Positions 30,264 through 40,521 are shown, counted from the stretch's first letter. The stretch: 64,000 nt of DNA from Histomonas meleagridis (GCA_020186115.1 WSYJ01000183.1:1-64000); one strand, 5' to 3'. Notes: generated by a model from the sequence alone, not told the origin. Made by a program: numbers and translations.

Positions 30264-31700
30264 TTATTCATTCCCTTCTGATTCCATTTCTCTCAGCTTT
30301 CTCTGCGCTTTTTCATTGCCTTTATCAGCCGCCTTTCGATAATATCTTTTTGCTTCTTCATCATTCGATTCGGTGCCAATTCCTTTTTGAAGACATTTCG
30401 CTGCGCTCATCACACAGTCCAAGTCTTCACATTGCATTGCGCCCAATCGATACCACTCAAATGCTTCTTTCTCGTTTTTCTCAACGCCATACCCCTTCTC
30501 ATATATGCGTCCAATGTATTTATAAGTTAAAGAGTCGCCATATCTCGCAGCATTAATTAGTGATTTAAACGCTTTGTCATATTTCCCTTTCTCATAACAG
30601 TACATTCCATGCTCATGAAGAGCCCTAAAATATCCTCTTTTAGAAGATTCTTCAAGATATTCTTCATACTTAGATTCATCTGATTCAACACCTTTGCCTT
30701 CTCGATATAACTTAGCCATGAAATAGAAGCCTTCGGCAGAATCATTGTCAATTGCTAATTGGAAATATCGATGAGCTTCCTCATAATTAGAGGAATTCAT
30801 ATATAAAAGTCCGACGTTAAAATGTGAATTGACATAACCGCCGTCAGAAGCAGTTTTGTAATGCAAAAGTGCTTTGGAGGGATCCTTGTCACAACCGTAA
30901 CCGTTGATGTAGAGGTACCCCAAAAGATGGTGAGAAGGAAAGTGCCCTTGTTCTGCAGCTTTGTTGGCATATTCAAAGGATAGATCATAATTTAATCTCA
31001 TGCCTTCACCTTTTAAAGCTTTTATGGCAACTGAATACATCGATGCAACGTCACCAAGATCGGCCATTGCTAATTCAAGAGCTGGACCAAGGAACTTCTT
31101 TCGAACAACAAGAAAGTCATACTTTTTTCGCAATGCGTCAATTGTTGTTTCTGTTAAATATTGATCAAAAAGTTGTTTGGATGGAGTATAGCCAGCAAGA
31201 TACGAACAACCAAGATTTGCAATAGCAAAAGCTATATCAGAAGAACATCCATATCCATCGTGTAAACATTTTCCATAATAAAATTGTCCTTTTGGATGAA
31301 GAATTTTTGCACATGCTTTGATATGAAATATTGCATAAAGAGCATTTCGAAATGTACCTATACCTTCAAAGTAACATATTCCAGTGGAAAGTTTTCCTTC
31401 CCAATTATAGTTTTTTGCTGCTTTTTTGAAGTACTTGAATGCTTCTCTATTACTTTGAGCAACACCTTCACCTTTAAGGCACATATTTCCATAACATACT
31501 TGTGCTTTATCATATCCTGCATCTGCAGCACGTTTGTATAATTGTGCAGCCTTTGGTAAATCAACTTCAACACCATTCCCTTTCTCAAATTTTACAGCTT
31601 CTTTATAAACATCTTTGATTTCCGGTGGTGTATGGAGTGAAGGGATTCTTGAAATATAAGTGCCCATACTCAGCAAATAATTGCCGAATTCGTACAACAT
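30264..31700 (-). CDS. Sel1-repeat protein
   Basis: 478 aa from the ATG at 31700 (a TTG four codons earlier is not a start). About ten Sel1-like repeats fill residues 30-470, with the pattern AxxxYxxAAxxGxxxAQxxLGxxYxxGxGVxxD; clear copies are AAQLYKRAADAGYDKAQVCY, EAFKYFKKAAK, GYLYINGYGCDKDPSKALLH and EEAKRYYRKAADKGNEKAQR. No transmembrane segment or signal peptide is visible. Such proteins are adaptors in signalling or ER degradation (Hrd3 type); here there is no clue to which. It is divergent from the BRCT gene with 74 bp between starts. Confidence 0.95.
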   Translation of the reverse strand: MLYEFGNYLLSMGTYISRIPSLHTPPEIKDVYKEAVKFEKGNGVEVDLPKAAQLYKRAADAGYDKAQVCYGNMCLKGEGVAQSNREAFKYFKKAAKNYNWEGKLSTGICYFEGIGTFRNALYAIFHIKACAKILHPKGQFYYGKCLHDGYGCSSDIAFAIANLGCSYLAGYTPSKQLFDQYLTETTIDALRKKYDFLVVRKKFLGPALELAMADLGDVASMYSVAIKALKGEGMRLNYDLSFEYANKAAEQGHFPSHHLLGYLYINGYGCDKDPSKALLHYKTASDGGYVNSHFNVGLLYMNSSNYEEAHRYFQLAIDNDSAEGFYFMAKLYREGKGVESDESKYEEYLEESSKRGYFRALHEHGMYCYEKGKYDKAFKSLINAARYGDSLTYKYIGRIYEKGYGVEKNEKEAFEWYRLGAMQCEDLDCVMSAAKCLQKGIGTESNDEEAKRYYRKAADKGNEKAQRKLREMESEGNE

Positions 31701-31774
31701 TGTTTTGGGCAATCTATCGTTGATGTAAAATTCACAAAATTGAATGATCTGTTTCTTGATGTATCGTTATTTCA

Positions 31775-32194
31775 ATGAGGTTTTCGTCAGGCGATTTTGC
31801 CGAATATTGGGAAAGAAGAACAAGTAAGTTAGAAAAACAAGTTGAAAAAGCTGAAACTAATATCTTCAAAGGTTGTACTTTTTATATACTTGGTTATGTT
31901 GGGAGGGGAGAAAAATCAAGATATTTACTTGTGAAAAAAATAGAAAAAAATGGTGGAAGGAATGTTCTAATGTTTTCTAGTAATGTAACTCATATAATAT
32001 GTAATAATATATGCCAACGAAAAAAAGTCATATTAGAAAAAGCAATTGAAGCAAGAAAAATTTTTTTAATCACTCCAAATTATATTGATGACTGCATTGA
32101 TGCAGGAAGTTTGATTGATCCAGGTCCATATTTAACAGAAAAGCAAAAAACAAAAACCCTAGATTTTTTTATGAAAAAAGAAAATCCTAAATAA
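31775..32194 (+). CDS. Lone REV1-type BRCT-domain protein
   Basis: 139 aa. Residues about 10-25 (YWERRTSKLEKQVEKA) and the BRCT core (IFKGCTFYILGYVGRGEKSR, then KNGGRNVLMFSSNVTHIICNN, and a C-terminal FLITPNYIDDCIDAG) follow the N-terminus of REV1: the KL..Q helix, the xVNGYTxPS turn, the GG and the THII/THIICNN strand. REV1's BRCT binds PCNA and 5'-phosphorylated DNA ends. Here nothing follows the BRCT: no polymerase domain is seen downstream. The end KTKTLDFFMKK resembles a PCNA-interacting box without its glutamine. Either a small stand-alone factor or a fragment of a lost polymerase gene. Confidence 0.75.
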   Translation: MRFSSGDFAEYWERRTSKLEKQVEKAETNIFKGCTFYILGYVGRGEKSRYLLVKKIEKNGGRNVLMFSSNVTHIICNNICQRKKVILEKAIEARKIFLITPNYIDDCIDAGSLIDPGPYLTEKQKTKTLDFFMKKENPK

Positions 32195-32614
32195 CAACAT
32201 TTTATTTTTCAATGATAAAATCATATAAAAGCAATTTAGCTAAATCTTAGAATTCTCATATAATATCCACTTTTAAAATTTTCAAATTATAAATGCCTAA
32301 TGATGTTGGCATTAATGCTTTGTAATACAACTTAGATGGAAGGTGTCATTATTATAAATAAAATTATAATGCTTTTTTAAAAAATTTGATTTTTTTTTTG
32401 GATGATCAAACACTAATTTTAGGGTTGGCAAATTTCTCCCAAAGCACATTTTGCCTCCGCTCCGGGGAAAAAAGGGAATGGGAGAGATTGAATGGAAAAG
32501 TGATTTTAATTGTTAAATTATCCAATTTTCTTCATGATAAAACATATTATTTGATATACGAAATCTTCTTACGAATGATTTTTTATTAGCAGTAACAGTT
32601 TTATGTTGGATTTA
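32195..32614. other. Gene-free stretch between convergent genes
   Basis: AT-rich 3' flank of the BRCT gene and of the GTPase gene. A short GC-richer piece (CCTCCGCTCCGGGG) is at about 32453. Nothing else is seen. Confidence 0.5.
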
Positions 32615-33130
32615 TCACTCTTTGTTAGGCAACAATTTGCGAAACATTCGAGCTAAGGCAATAAATGTTTCGTCAACATTTGTGTTAGACAATGCTGATG
32701 TCTCTACAAAGCCTACTCCCAATCTTTTGGCAAGATTTTTACCCTCATGTTTAGATATAACACGTTGTTCTTCGAGATCACATTTGTTTCCGCATATCAT
32801 TATCGGAACATTTTTACCTATAATGTCTACAATTTCATGGTATATTTTTTCTATTGATTCAATTGATGATCGGATATCTATCGAATAATTTATCAGATAG
32901 CAATTACCTTTTTTTACCCTATGCTGTCTAATATATGAAGATGGTTCTGAAGCAGGCCGATCAAATAATTTAAATTCAACATTTTCATCGTCGACAACGA
33001 TCGAACGATTGTAAAAATCATGACCAATGGTTAAAACAGGATATGACTCAAAAGTTCCGTCAACGAAGCGTTTAATTAAGGATGTCTTACCAACACCATA
33101 ATCGCCTAAAAACACAACATTGCACTCCAT
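32615..33130 (-). CDS. Ras-like small GTPase lacking the DTAGQ motif
   Basis: 171 aa from the ATG at 33130 (the frame is open further up but that text is not GTPase-like). P-loop GDYGVGKTS at about 8-16, switch I threonine in LTIGHDF, base-binding NKCD (GNKCDLEEQR) and the ETSAL motif are present. Instead of the usual DTAGQE of switch II it reads FDRPASE, so the catalytic glutamine is missing and hydrolysis should be slow or absent. There is no C-terminal cysteine for prenylation (ends LLPNKE). It may act as a stable GTP-bound scaffold or a pseudo-GTPase. A broken relative is at 59060-59450. AACCGTTTT and AACGGTTTG sites lie 10-50 bp upstream. Confidence 0.85.
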   Translation of the reverse strand: MECNVVFLGDYGVGKTSLIKRFVDGTFESYPVLTIGHDFYNRSIVVDDENVEFKLFDRPASEPSSYIRQHRVKKGNCYLINYSIDIRSSIESIEKIYHEIVDIIGKNVPIMICGNKCDLEEQRVISKHEGKNLAKRLGVGFVETSALSNTNVDETFIALARMFRKLLPNKE

Positions 33131-33185
33131 TTCCAAAACGGTTTGCCAAAACCGGTATACCGTATTTAACCGTTTTCTGAAAGAA
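33131..33185 (-). promoter_or_regulatory. Upstream elements of the small GTPase gene
   Basis: Plus-strand text here reads AAACGGTTTGCC at 33137 and TTAACCGTTTTC at 33167, two opposed copies of the AACGGTTT motif within 45 bp of the start. Confidence 0.4.
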
Positions 33186-33380
33186 TTCTCTAATAATATC
33201 AAAGAAATCAAAATATATTTTCTATAAATTACCCAAGTTGACATCATTAGTGTACATCCATCAAAACATATGAAATGTGGAATATTCGTTTTAAAATATG
33301 AATACATTTTCAAAATCAAAATTTATTAAATAACATATTTTGCTATAATTTCAAGTTCTCTGACGCTTTATTGTGCACTG

Positions 33381-33746
33381 TTAATATTCTAAAAAAAAAT
33401 AAAATGTAACGGCTGAAGGAGATATTTTTTTCGACAAATCTTCCAAAACACTGAATCTGTCACTATTCAATATTTTGAATGAGTTGATCAACTTTTCCAA
33501 GCCTGCACAAAATTTCAGCCTGATGGAAAGAGGCAAGCAAAACAACTTCTTATCATCGGATGTCAATTCATCGTTTGGAACATCCCTTGAATTTTTGAAA
33601 TTATTTCTGGCAAATTGAATGGGAGGTTTGTTTTCTATTAAATTTACACAAACTTTTGTATTCGTTATATAGTGAAAAAGATGATATACGCAAAGTAATA
33701 CATTTTCTGAATCGTTAAAATTTGATGCAACATTTAGTCATTCTAT
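33381..33746 (-). pseudogene. C-terminal fragment of an unknown protein
   Basis: About 118 codons are open from a TGA near 33747 to the stop at 33381, with protein-like text: FNDSENVLLCVYHLFHYITN, NKPPIQFARNNFKNSR, KKLFCLPLSIRLKFCAGLEK and ending VTFYFFLEY. There is no in-frame ATG in the first 110 codons. It looks like the end of a helical gene whose front has been cut away by the neighbouring BspA relic, or a last exon. No GT-AG junction with the trichomonad ACTAACACACAG signal is seen in front of it. Family not recognised. Confidence 0.4.
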
Positions 33747-33749
33747 GAT

Positions 33750-34175
33750 ATTTTTTTTTTTTCAACTTCGAATTCATATTCTTTGTTAAATTCATATGTA
33801 ACAGAAACACTTACTGTGATTAATTCAAGTTTAACTTATTTTATTAAATATTTTATCTATTATGAATATACATATATTATGTTTTCTTCTTATTTTGGTT
33901 TTTATTCTAATTTTAAATGCATTGGAACAAAAAACTGAAAATAAAACTTATGTTTATGTTATTATTGTAGCAATTATAATTATATCTTCACTTATTATCA
34001 TATTAATTCGTGTGAGAAATAAGAACAAAATGTAAAAGAACAAAATACAGAATCAGTAAATGAAAACAACAATCAAGAAATAAGTATTGACTTTAAATGC
34101 TCTAATACTTCCATGAAAAATATTCCTGAAGATCCATTCGCAAATGATTTTAATGAAGAAATATTCTTTATTTGA
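33750..34175 (+). pseudogene. Relic of a BspA-like gene, stalk, membrane segment and tail
   Basis: Pieces read YSLLNSYVTETLTVINSSLTY, FIYYEYTYIMFSSYFGFYSNF, a membrane segment (YVIIVAIIIISSLIIIL) and, after a stop, a tail ending PEDPFANDFNEEIFFI at 34175. The order equals that of the intact BspA gene at 8294-10105 (YYSYTIVIYST, membrane, DPFAKDF). No leucine-rich repeats remain. Confidence 0.65.
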
Positions 34176-35585
34176 AATAGTAAATTTATGTTTATTTAAT
34201 AAGTATCACAAAGCTTTAGAAAAAGTATCTAAAAATGGATGATTTTATTTCAGATTCTTTTTGTTTCTCTTAATAAAATTTTAAGTTTGAAAGTTTCAAC
34301 GTTGTATAAATTAAATATTTAATTGATATTTTTGTTAAACATTTTTTTTTTCTTTCAATCACATGAAAAAATTTATGAAATAGCTTATTATATATTTAAA
34401 GTAATATTCTTCACTATTCCTTATGGAGATAAAAAATATTTAATTAATTCCACAATAATTAGATTTCATTGATAATCGGAATTTTATTTATCTTTCATTC
34501 AATATGTGTAATATAATGAAATTAAAAACATTTTTTATTTATCATTTTGGTGCCAAGGCTAAATGCGAAATTTCCTTTGTTCGAAATAATGATGGAATCA
34601 TTGTTGTTTGTATTAAAAGGTGTAATAAGAAAATGCATAATAAAATTCAAATATGTTATCAAAAAGGAAAATAAATATAAATCAAGATGAAAAGACATGA
34701 TGAGGAAGCAGAAACAAAAGTTGGGTTCAAAAAAGTGAAAGACTAATAAAGGTGAAATTATCTTTTTTTAATTTTGTTATATGAAATAACTTTTTTTGAA
34801 AGAGTAATATGAGTCATTCTTAAAAGGCAGCACACTTAAACAAATAAGGGAGTATTTGTTGATTCATGAAAAATTCTGTTTTGTTCAAGAGGTAGTAGAT
34901 TAAGTTTTGGTGTTAAACTGATGACACCCTAAGTGTAAGAAGGTAATGTGCTAAACCAGTTTCTTTGCACATAATCTAGCATCACTTTTAATTCTTGGAA
35001 ATTTTACGACAGAACACAAATTCATTGAAAAAGCGGGATGGAAAAACGATAAATTTTACACACAAAATCTAAAAGATTGACTGTCAAATTGGTTCAAAAA
35101 TTTAATAGAGCTTTTAAAGCCAGAAAATTCTAAGAGCTGGAATTAGACAACTCAATTTTCAGAAAGTAAGGGATTGTCATAAAGTGAATTATCAACCTTT
35201 CGAAGAAATACCAAGGAATTGTTTAAAGAGATAAACTTTCAAAACGAAAAGATCAAAATTTACGAATTATGTTGTCAGATAACATGTGTGAAATCAAAAA
35301 ATTCAATTTAATTTAAAAATGTATTATTAACATCAACAATTTATTATATCACACATACTTCTTGAACACTTTTTCAACAAGGAACAATAAATATTTCATG
35401 TAAATCTAAATTGTTATCTTCACATATTTGAAAATCAAAAAATATTATTTTAAATGGAATCTCAATCTAATATTATAGACAATCATTTCTCCATTGAGCT
35501 ATCAGTATAAAAAACATATTATGAACCATATTTTCTATTATATAATAATACAATTATATTCAAAATCTTATATCTTTTTCTGTAA
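34176..35585. other. Long gene-free stretch
   Basis: 1.4 kb of AT-rich DNA. I find no frame of over 50 sensible codons, no RNA fold and no repeat family seen elsewhere in the window. Confidence 0.55.
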
Positions 35586-35589
35586 GATT

Positions 35590-35760
35590 CAGATTCATAT
35601 TTGTACACAGTTCTACTTTGATTAAATGATTAGATGTTGCTCTTACGATATATAAGCCTTGTTGCTCTGCCACAGGAAAATTTTCCATTGTTCTCCACTT
35701 TGAAAATTTCACTGAAAAAGCAAAATTCCAAATTCTTTCAATAATTCATTAAGCTAAAAT
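35590..35760 (-). pseudogene. Short coding-like remnant
   Basis: One minus-strand frame gives about 54 codons of protein-like text (FAFSVKFSKWRTMENFPVAE, then GLYIVRATSNHLIKVELC and NLTEKDIR). No start and no further extension are visible. Family not recognised; possibly the remains of a decayed gene. Confidence 0.25.
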
Positions 35761-36094
35761 CACTTGACACCATATTCAATACAATTTACAAGACCAGAAC
35801 ATCACAAATTTCAGAGCAAATATTACAACCTGTATTCAATTAATTTATACCACGAACCAAATTGTCAAAACTTAATAAGTTACCCAAGGACTGCAGCGGC
35901 AGCATTTCTCTTGTAACAAATGAATTCTCACCAATTACTGCGGCATTAAATTCCTTTGGAGGCTGAATGTTATCTGATGTCAAATTTTAATGATAAAAAT
36001 ATTATTGGTAATTAACCAATTCTTTATGTAAATCGTATTTACTATTTCCCGAAGAAGTCCTTTTCGTATCAAAACAGTTGTAAAGTCGATTTAT
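35761..36094. other. 3' flank of the kinase gene
   Basis: AT-rich DNA, with no recognisable gene or repeat. Confidence 0.45.
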
Positions 36095-37114
36095 TCAAAC
36101 ATTAATTTTTGGTAATTTCGATTCTTGTTTCAGTTTAGGCTTCATAAGTAAGCACGATCTATTATTTATTCTCGCGTGCCCTATAATTCCTTGTGAAACA
36201 GAATTCGGGAGTCCGTTTAAAGATCTCCGATAACTTTTATTTTTCTTTCCTTCTTTAATCGAAGGGTAAAGAGCTGCGTAGTTATACTTCTGGATGTTAT
36301 CAAATATCGGAGACCGAATAAGGTTTGCTAATGATTCTCTCTTTTGTGGATTAATGGCAGTCATCGCACGAATCAAATTACAAAATTCGGGATCTGCATA
36401 ATTCGGAAATGATAACATTCCGACTTTAATGCACATCTCTAATTCTGTAACACAATTATATGTCCATGGAAGTCTTCCAAATGCAATCATATAAAATGTG
36501 ATTCCTAATGACCATATATCTGATAGAAGCGGATCAACGTTTTGTCGGCATATCATCTCTGGCGCCATAAACGCTAACGAACCTGCGTATGCGTGAAGAA
36601 TTTCACCTTTTTCTAATTTCTTACTTAGACCAAAATCTGCAAGTTTTGGTCTTCCGTAATTATCTAAGAGTATATTCCCCGGCTTGATATCTCTGTGTGC
36701 AATGTTTTGTTCATGGCAATACATAAGGGCTTTAATTAATTGATAACAATATGAATATAATTTTGGTGGTCGAATTGCTCCTTCTAACTCGATTAAGTCC
36801 TTTAATGAACCTCCGCTACAATACTCTAAAACGAGATATAAATTTGAATGTGTTTCATCGAAAAAAAATTCGTACATTGATATAATATTTGGATGACATA
36901 ATCTGATTATTGTTGTTGCTTCGTTTTTAGTTTCATTGAAGTCTGAGTCTGATTGGTTGATTCTTTTAATGCAGAATTCTTGATTATATTTATCTGAATG
37001 TACCAAAAATACAGTTCCATAACTTCCAGCGCCAATCGGCTTCTTATAACGGTAATGGTGCTCTGGGAGGATTTCTTGTATCTCATTGATATTGACCTGC
37101 GCCACATCCATCAT
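36095..37114 (-). CDS. Serine/threonine protein kinase, CAMK-like
   Basis: 339 aa from the first ATG at 37114 (15 further codons upstream open on TTG). All catalytic parts are present: glycine loop GAGSYGTV at about 28-35, lysine in FCIKRI at about 50, HRDIKPGN at about 140-147, DFGLSKK at about 160, and APEM at about 184. The lysine after HRD marks it as serine/threonine specific. An activation segment with LHAYAGSLAFMAPE and the SDIWSLGITFYMIAFGRLPW helix place it near the CAMK/SNF1-like group. The C-terminal 60 residues are basic and without a known domain. Kinases of this plain type are very numerous in trichomonads; substrate unknown. Confidence 0.96.
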   Translation of the reverse strand: MMDVAQVNINEIQEILPEHHYRYKKPIGAGSYGTVFLVHSDKYNQEFCIKRINQSDSDFNETKNEATTIIRLCHPNIISMYEFFFDETHSNLYLVLEYCSGGSLKDLIELEGAIRPPKLYSYCYQLIKALMYCHEQNIAHRDIKPGNILLDNYGRPKLADFGLSKKLEKGEILHAYAGSLAFMAPEMICRQNVDPLLSDIWSLGITFYMIAFGRLPWTYNCVTELEMCIKVGMLSFPNYADPEFCNLIRAMTAINPQKRESLANLIRSPIFDNIQKYNYAALYPSIKEGKKNKSYRRSLNGLPNSVSQGIIGHARINNRSCLLMKPKLKQESKLPKINV

Positions 37115-38212
37115 CAGTTTCTGGAAATAATTACCCAAAAAAAGTTTCCACTGAAACAATTCAATTCATGTTCAAAAAGAGACGATATTTTTACTTTTTG
37201 AATGAATCGACCGCAGATTTACACAAAAATAATTTTATAGGAATTAAAAATAAAAGTGTTGATACATAAACATAAAAAACAAAAGAAATACAAAAAAGAT
37301 AATAATTACTGTATTAAAAAATATATTTAATGATGAAGATGAAGGAGAAAATCGATTTTGGCAACGACATTCACATAACTCGAGTTATCAAAAATTCTAT
37401 GCGCTCTCAAATAACCGTTGTGGTAGCCATTCAATTTTAATGGGGTGAAATTTCCCCTCTCAATTTCCCATAAATTTGCTTTTTGTGCGACATTTCTTCC
37501 ACAGTTAAATAACGCAGATTTATATATATTATTTTTGCGCTCTAAACATAATAGCAAAATGATTACATGAAAGATATGTAATTTATGGCCTCATTACATT
37601 TAATGTTCCAATCAAAATTAACTCTTTATGAAAACTATAGCATTATATTAATGCAGAAATAAATCTGAACATAAAATAAGAACAAAGCGACAGGTAACTC
37701 ATTGCAATATTAGTTTGCACTAATTATTTCTGAATGCAAAAATATCTATAAATGCAAAAAGGCAACAAAACTGTTCTAGCGACTTAAGTGTTGCGTTGTT
37801 TTACGTGTTTTCTTAGAAAACTAATTCATTTCAAATTATTTACAAAATATGATTTAAACATTAAATCAAAAGCACCAAAAAAAACACAACCTCAGTAAGA
37901 TATTGAGCTAATTATCTAAATAAACGTTGGATTAATATTGTTTAATTATACAGATATTGTTCCACTAACTTCATAAATATTGAATGCACCTCATGCGCAT
38001 TATTTTGAGCGAAGGCGTTCGGAATTTAACTGTAATTGTTGATGCTTAAGCTGTTTTTTTGATGTTTCTTCCGATGACTTTTTGGTGGTTCGTACACGTA
38101 AACTTTTCATTTTTGGCTTGCTATTCAATACTTTACATACCCGTCATGCTTAGAATTTATGAATTTGTAACAAACGGTTGGTACGTCCCGATCGACATAT
38201 TGAATGGGTTAA
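37115..38212. other. Gene-free stretch between kinase and MRH-type gene
   Basis: About 1.1 kb with no intact gene. A minus-strand frame at 37327-37557 opens on TTG and has no ATG, so it is not called. CAAACGGTTGG is at about 38171. Confidence 0.55.
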
Positions 38213-38316
38213 AAATTTGAAACGACCGTTTATATGGTTGACAGCTTCTTGATCATATAAAAAGTGCTCAAGAAGTTTACGAAGTGAAGTGATCAATTTC
38301 ATACCACAAGTCGTTC
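38213..38316 (+). promoter_or_regulatory. Promoter region of the MRH-type gene
   Basis: It starts with TTTGAAACGACCGTTTAT and continues GGTTGACAGCTTCTTG, a block of about 35 bp that is also found at 5741-5776. Near the ATG, TTCATACCACAAG (about 38298) fits the trichomonad initiator TCAYW, 15-20 bp before the start, where it is expected. Confidence 0.5.
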
Positions 38317-40521
38317 ATGATGCTCCTCCAGTTTATCATTGCTTTCCAATTCAGAAAACTTTCAAATGACATACCAATGGAACACCATTTTTGTGGAGCT
38401 AATATTAATGGACACATCTATGATGCATCTGAGATGGCATCAAAGATGCCTGTTTTAAATTTTACTGATCTAGAAGGCGAACACCAATTTTACCTCAGGT
38501 TTTGTGATGACATTCGAGCATCAGATTTGCCTGAAGGTATTTCAACTCAATATGGCGCATCTGGAATTGCCATTCAAAAATCAACAGGTGAATACGAACC
38601 ATTTAATTATCATTTCACGCAAACGTATTCTATTCCCAATAATTATGAAGATGGATTTTTCATTTACTCACTTTCTGAATCATTCCATAAATTATTAGAT
38701 CAAGAATATTACTATGTAATTTACGACATGAAGTGTAAAGAGGGGTCAGAAGATCTTAATCCCATATCTATTCAAACTATTCCATTTGGAGATTCATTAT
38801 CAATTATCATCACATTTGAAAACAAATATGGATGTTATACAATGGGAAATGTTCCAGCAACTCCCACAAAACACCACTGTAATGTTTCTTATCCACCAAA
38901 TGTGGTTTATCCATTTGGCATTTCTTTCAAATTAGACGAAATTGTAGCCGAACCACGAGGATTTCCAATTCCAATAGATGCCAATACCTATGCCATGGTA
39001 AAGATCTGTGGCACAAGTACATGTCCACCTAATCTCCAATGTGATTCTGAAGAATCAGGAGTTTGGGTTTGTTCTGCTGGATCTTGTCGTTCCTTTGGGA
39101 CTCTTCCCACAGAGCTTTCCAAGCTTTATGACAATCCAGATGAAGGAGTTCTCGCCATTTACAATGATAAATCACGTCAAACAAAAGTTGCTTTTCGATG
39201 TGATTTTACTATTGGCAAAGGTGAAATCTCTGTTATAAACAAGCGCCTTAACCATGACACAGAACTCCTTGTGAGCACGCAGCTTCAAGAAGTGTGTATC
39301 AAGGCAATTGAGGCAAGTCACACGTACTCGTGTCAGGCGCAGTTGTCAGACATCAAACATCAAATTTCAGTTGATTTAACCGCTCTGAATTACAACAACG
39401 GTTATCGATTCAATGTTTCAATAAAACCGTGGGGAATGACGCCCGATAAAACTTATGTCCAAATCCAACCTTGCGGTGTATCTACGTGTCCTGGAGATAT
39501 ATGCGAAACTGCGGGCGCTAATATATGGTTATGTAAAGTCGACAAAGGTGTATCGATATGTGAAGATTATGGATTATATGAAAACTCTGTTGAAATCACT
39601 CCATTTACTCCTGGTGATCTTTCTAAAGGGCTTTATCTTACATATAAAGGTACAGCTAAAAGATTAACACATATTCATCTCAGATGTAATCGATCTCTTC
39701 CTGAACATCAAATGACATTCGACCAAGAAGTGAATGTAGATACAGGTAAAGGGCTACAAATTGTTGGTTATTCATCTGATTATTGCATTGAACCAACACC
39801 ACGTCCAGAACCAACATTACCAGTTCCAACCCCATATCCAACATCAACTCCAACACCAGGTCCAATTCCGTCACTTGTTTACCAAGATTCCGAAGTTCGT
39901 TTTGATTTATCATCATTGTATGTCAACAAAACGCGCGTAGCACTTTCAGTGCGTTACACCAAAAGTGCCAATGAAATGCAAAGTGTGATGATGTTTATTG
40001 AGAATGGAATTAAAGGATGTCCTCGTGGATATACATGTTTATATTCCGATGAAGCATCCATTTATAAATGTTTTGATGTCTATAAAGGCGAAATCGTTAA
40101 GACATGTTTCAGTGTTGCAGATGTTCGATATGGCATTGAAATTAATCGGAATGAATTTATATATTACGGAGGATATGGCGGATATTCCACGAAAGTTATT
40201 ATCGAGTGTAACAGAAGTATCGAAAACAACAAATTGTTAATGGATGAAAAAGGATTCGAAGAAAATCGAATGATTACATTATATGGATATAGTAATGCGT
40301 TTTGTCCGAAAGAAGATACGAATAACCATAAGACATCGGGCGGATCTGTGTTTTTGTTTATTCTTTATCTGATTGCAATCGGATACTTCGGCGTAGGTAC
40401 ACTTGTTGTGTACTTGCGCACAAAGCAAGTCGACATTCCAAATAAGCAGTTTTGGAGCGAGGTCGGAGAAAGTATAATGAGAGTGTTCTGTCGAAGGAAC
40501 TATAAATACGACAAAATTTAA
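38317..40521 (+). CDS. MRH-type (mannose-6-phosphate receptor-like) type I membrane protein
   Basis: 734 aa. A hydrophobic start (MMLLQFIIAFQF) fits a signal peptide. The ectodomain has one MRH-like module (HHFCGANING to KYGCYT) followed by three cysteine modules that each run CG..xCP..xC......WxC......C and end in R(C)(N/D) plus C: about 230-330, 375-500 and 545-655. A proline/threonine hinge (TPRPEPTLPVPTPYPTSTP) lies between the third and fourth module. One transmembrane helix is at about 676-700, then a 34-residue tail with NKQFWSEVGESI, similar to the FW motif in tails of MRH cargo receptors. Role inferred: sorting of glycoproteins to lysosomes. The MRH name is by eye; the topology is clear. 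Confidence 0.55.
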   Translation: MMLLQFIIAFQFRKLSNDIPMEHHFCGANINGHIYDASEMASKMPVLNFTDLEGEHQFYLRFCDDIRASDLPEGISTQYGASGIAIQKSTGEYEPFNYHFTQTYSIPNNYEDGFFIYSLSESFHKLLDQEYYYVIYDMKCKEGSEDLNPISIQTIPFGDSLSIIITFENKYGCYTMGNVPATPTKHHCNVSYPPNVVYPFGISFKLDEIVAEPRGFPIPIDANTYAMVKICGTSTCPPNLQCDSEESGVWVCSAGSCRSFGTLPTELSKLYDNPDEGVLAIYNDKSRQTKVAFRCDFTIGKGEISVINKRLNHDTELLVSTQLQEVCIKAIEASHTYSCQAQLSDIKHQISVDLTALNYNNGYRFNVSIKPWGMTPDKTYVQIQPCGVSTCPGDICETAGANIWLCKVDKGVSICEDYGLYENSVEITPFTPGDLSKGLYLTYKGTAKRLTHIHLRCNRSLPEHQMTFDQEVNVDTGKGLQIVGYSSDYCIEPTPRPEPTLPVPTPYPTSTPTPGPIPSLVYQDSEVRFDLSSLYVNKTRVALSVRYTKSANEMQSVMMFIENGIKGCPRGYTCLYSDEASIYKCFDVYKGEIVKTCFSVADVRYGIEINRNEFIYYGGYGGYSTKVIIECNRSIENNKLLMDEKGFEENRMITLYGYSNAFCPKEDTNNHKTSGGSVFLFILYLIAIGYFGVGTLVVYLRTKQVDIPNKQFWSEVGESIMRVFCRRNYKYDKI

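Noticed and set aside
34895-34970. tRNA-like text (GTTTTGGTGTTAAACTGATG)
   Set aside because: No cloverleaf with acceptor and T stem could be drawn.
37327-37557. 76-codon minus-strand frame between kinase and MRH-type gene
   Set aside because: It opens on TTG and has no ATG at all; no domain or paralogue is seen.
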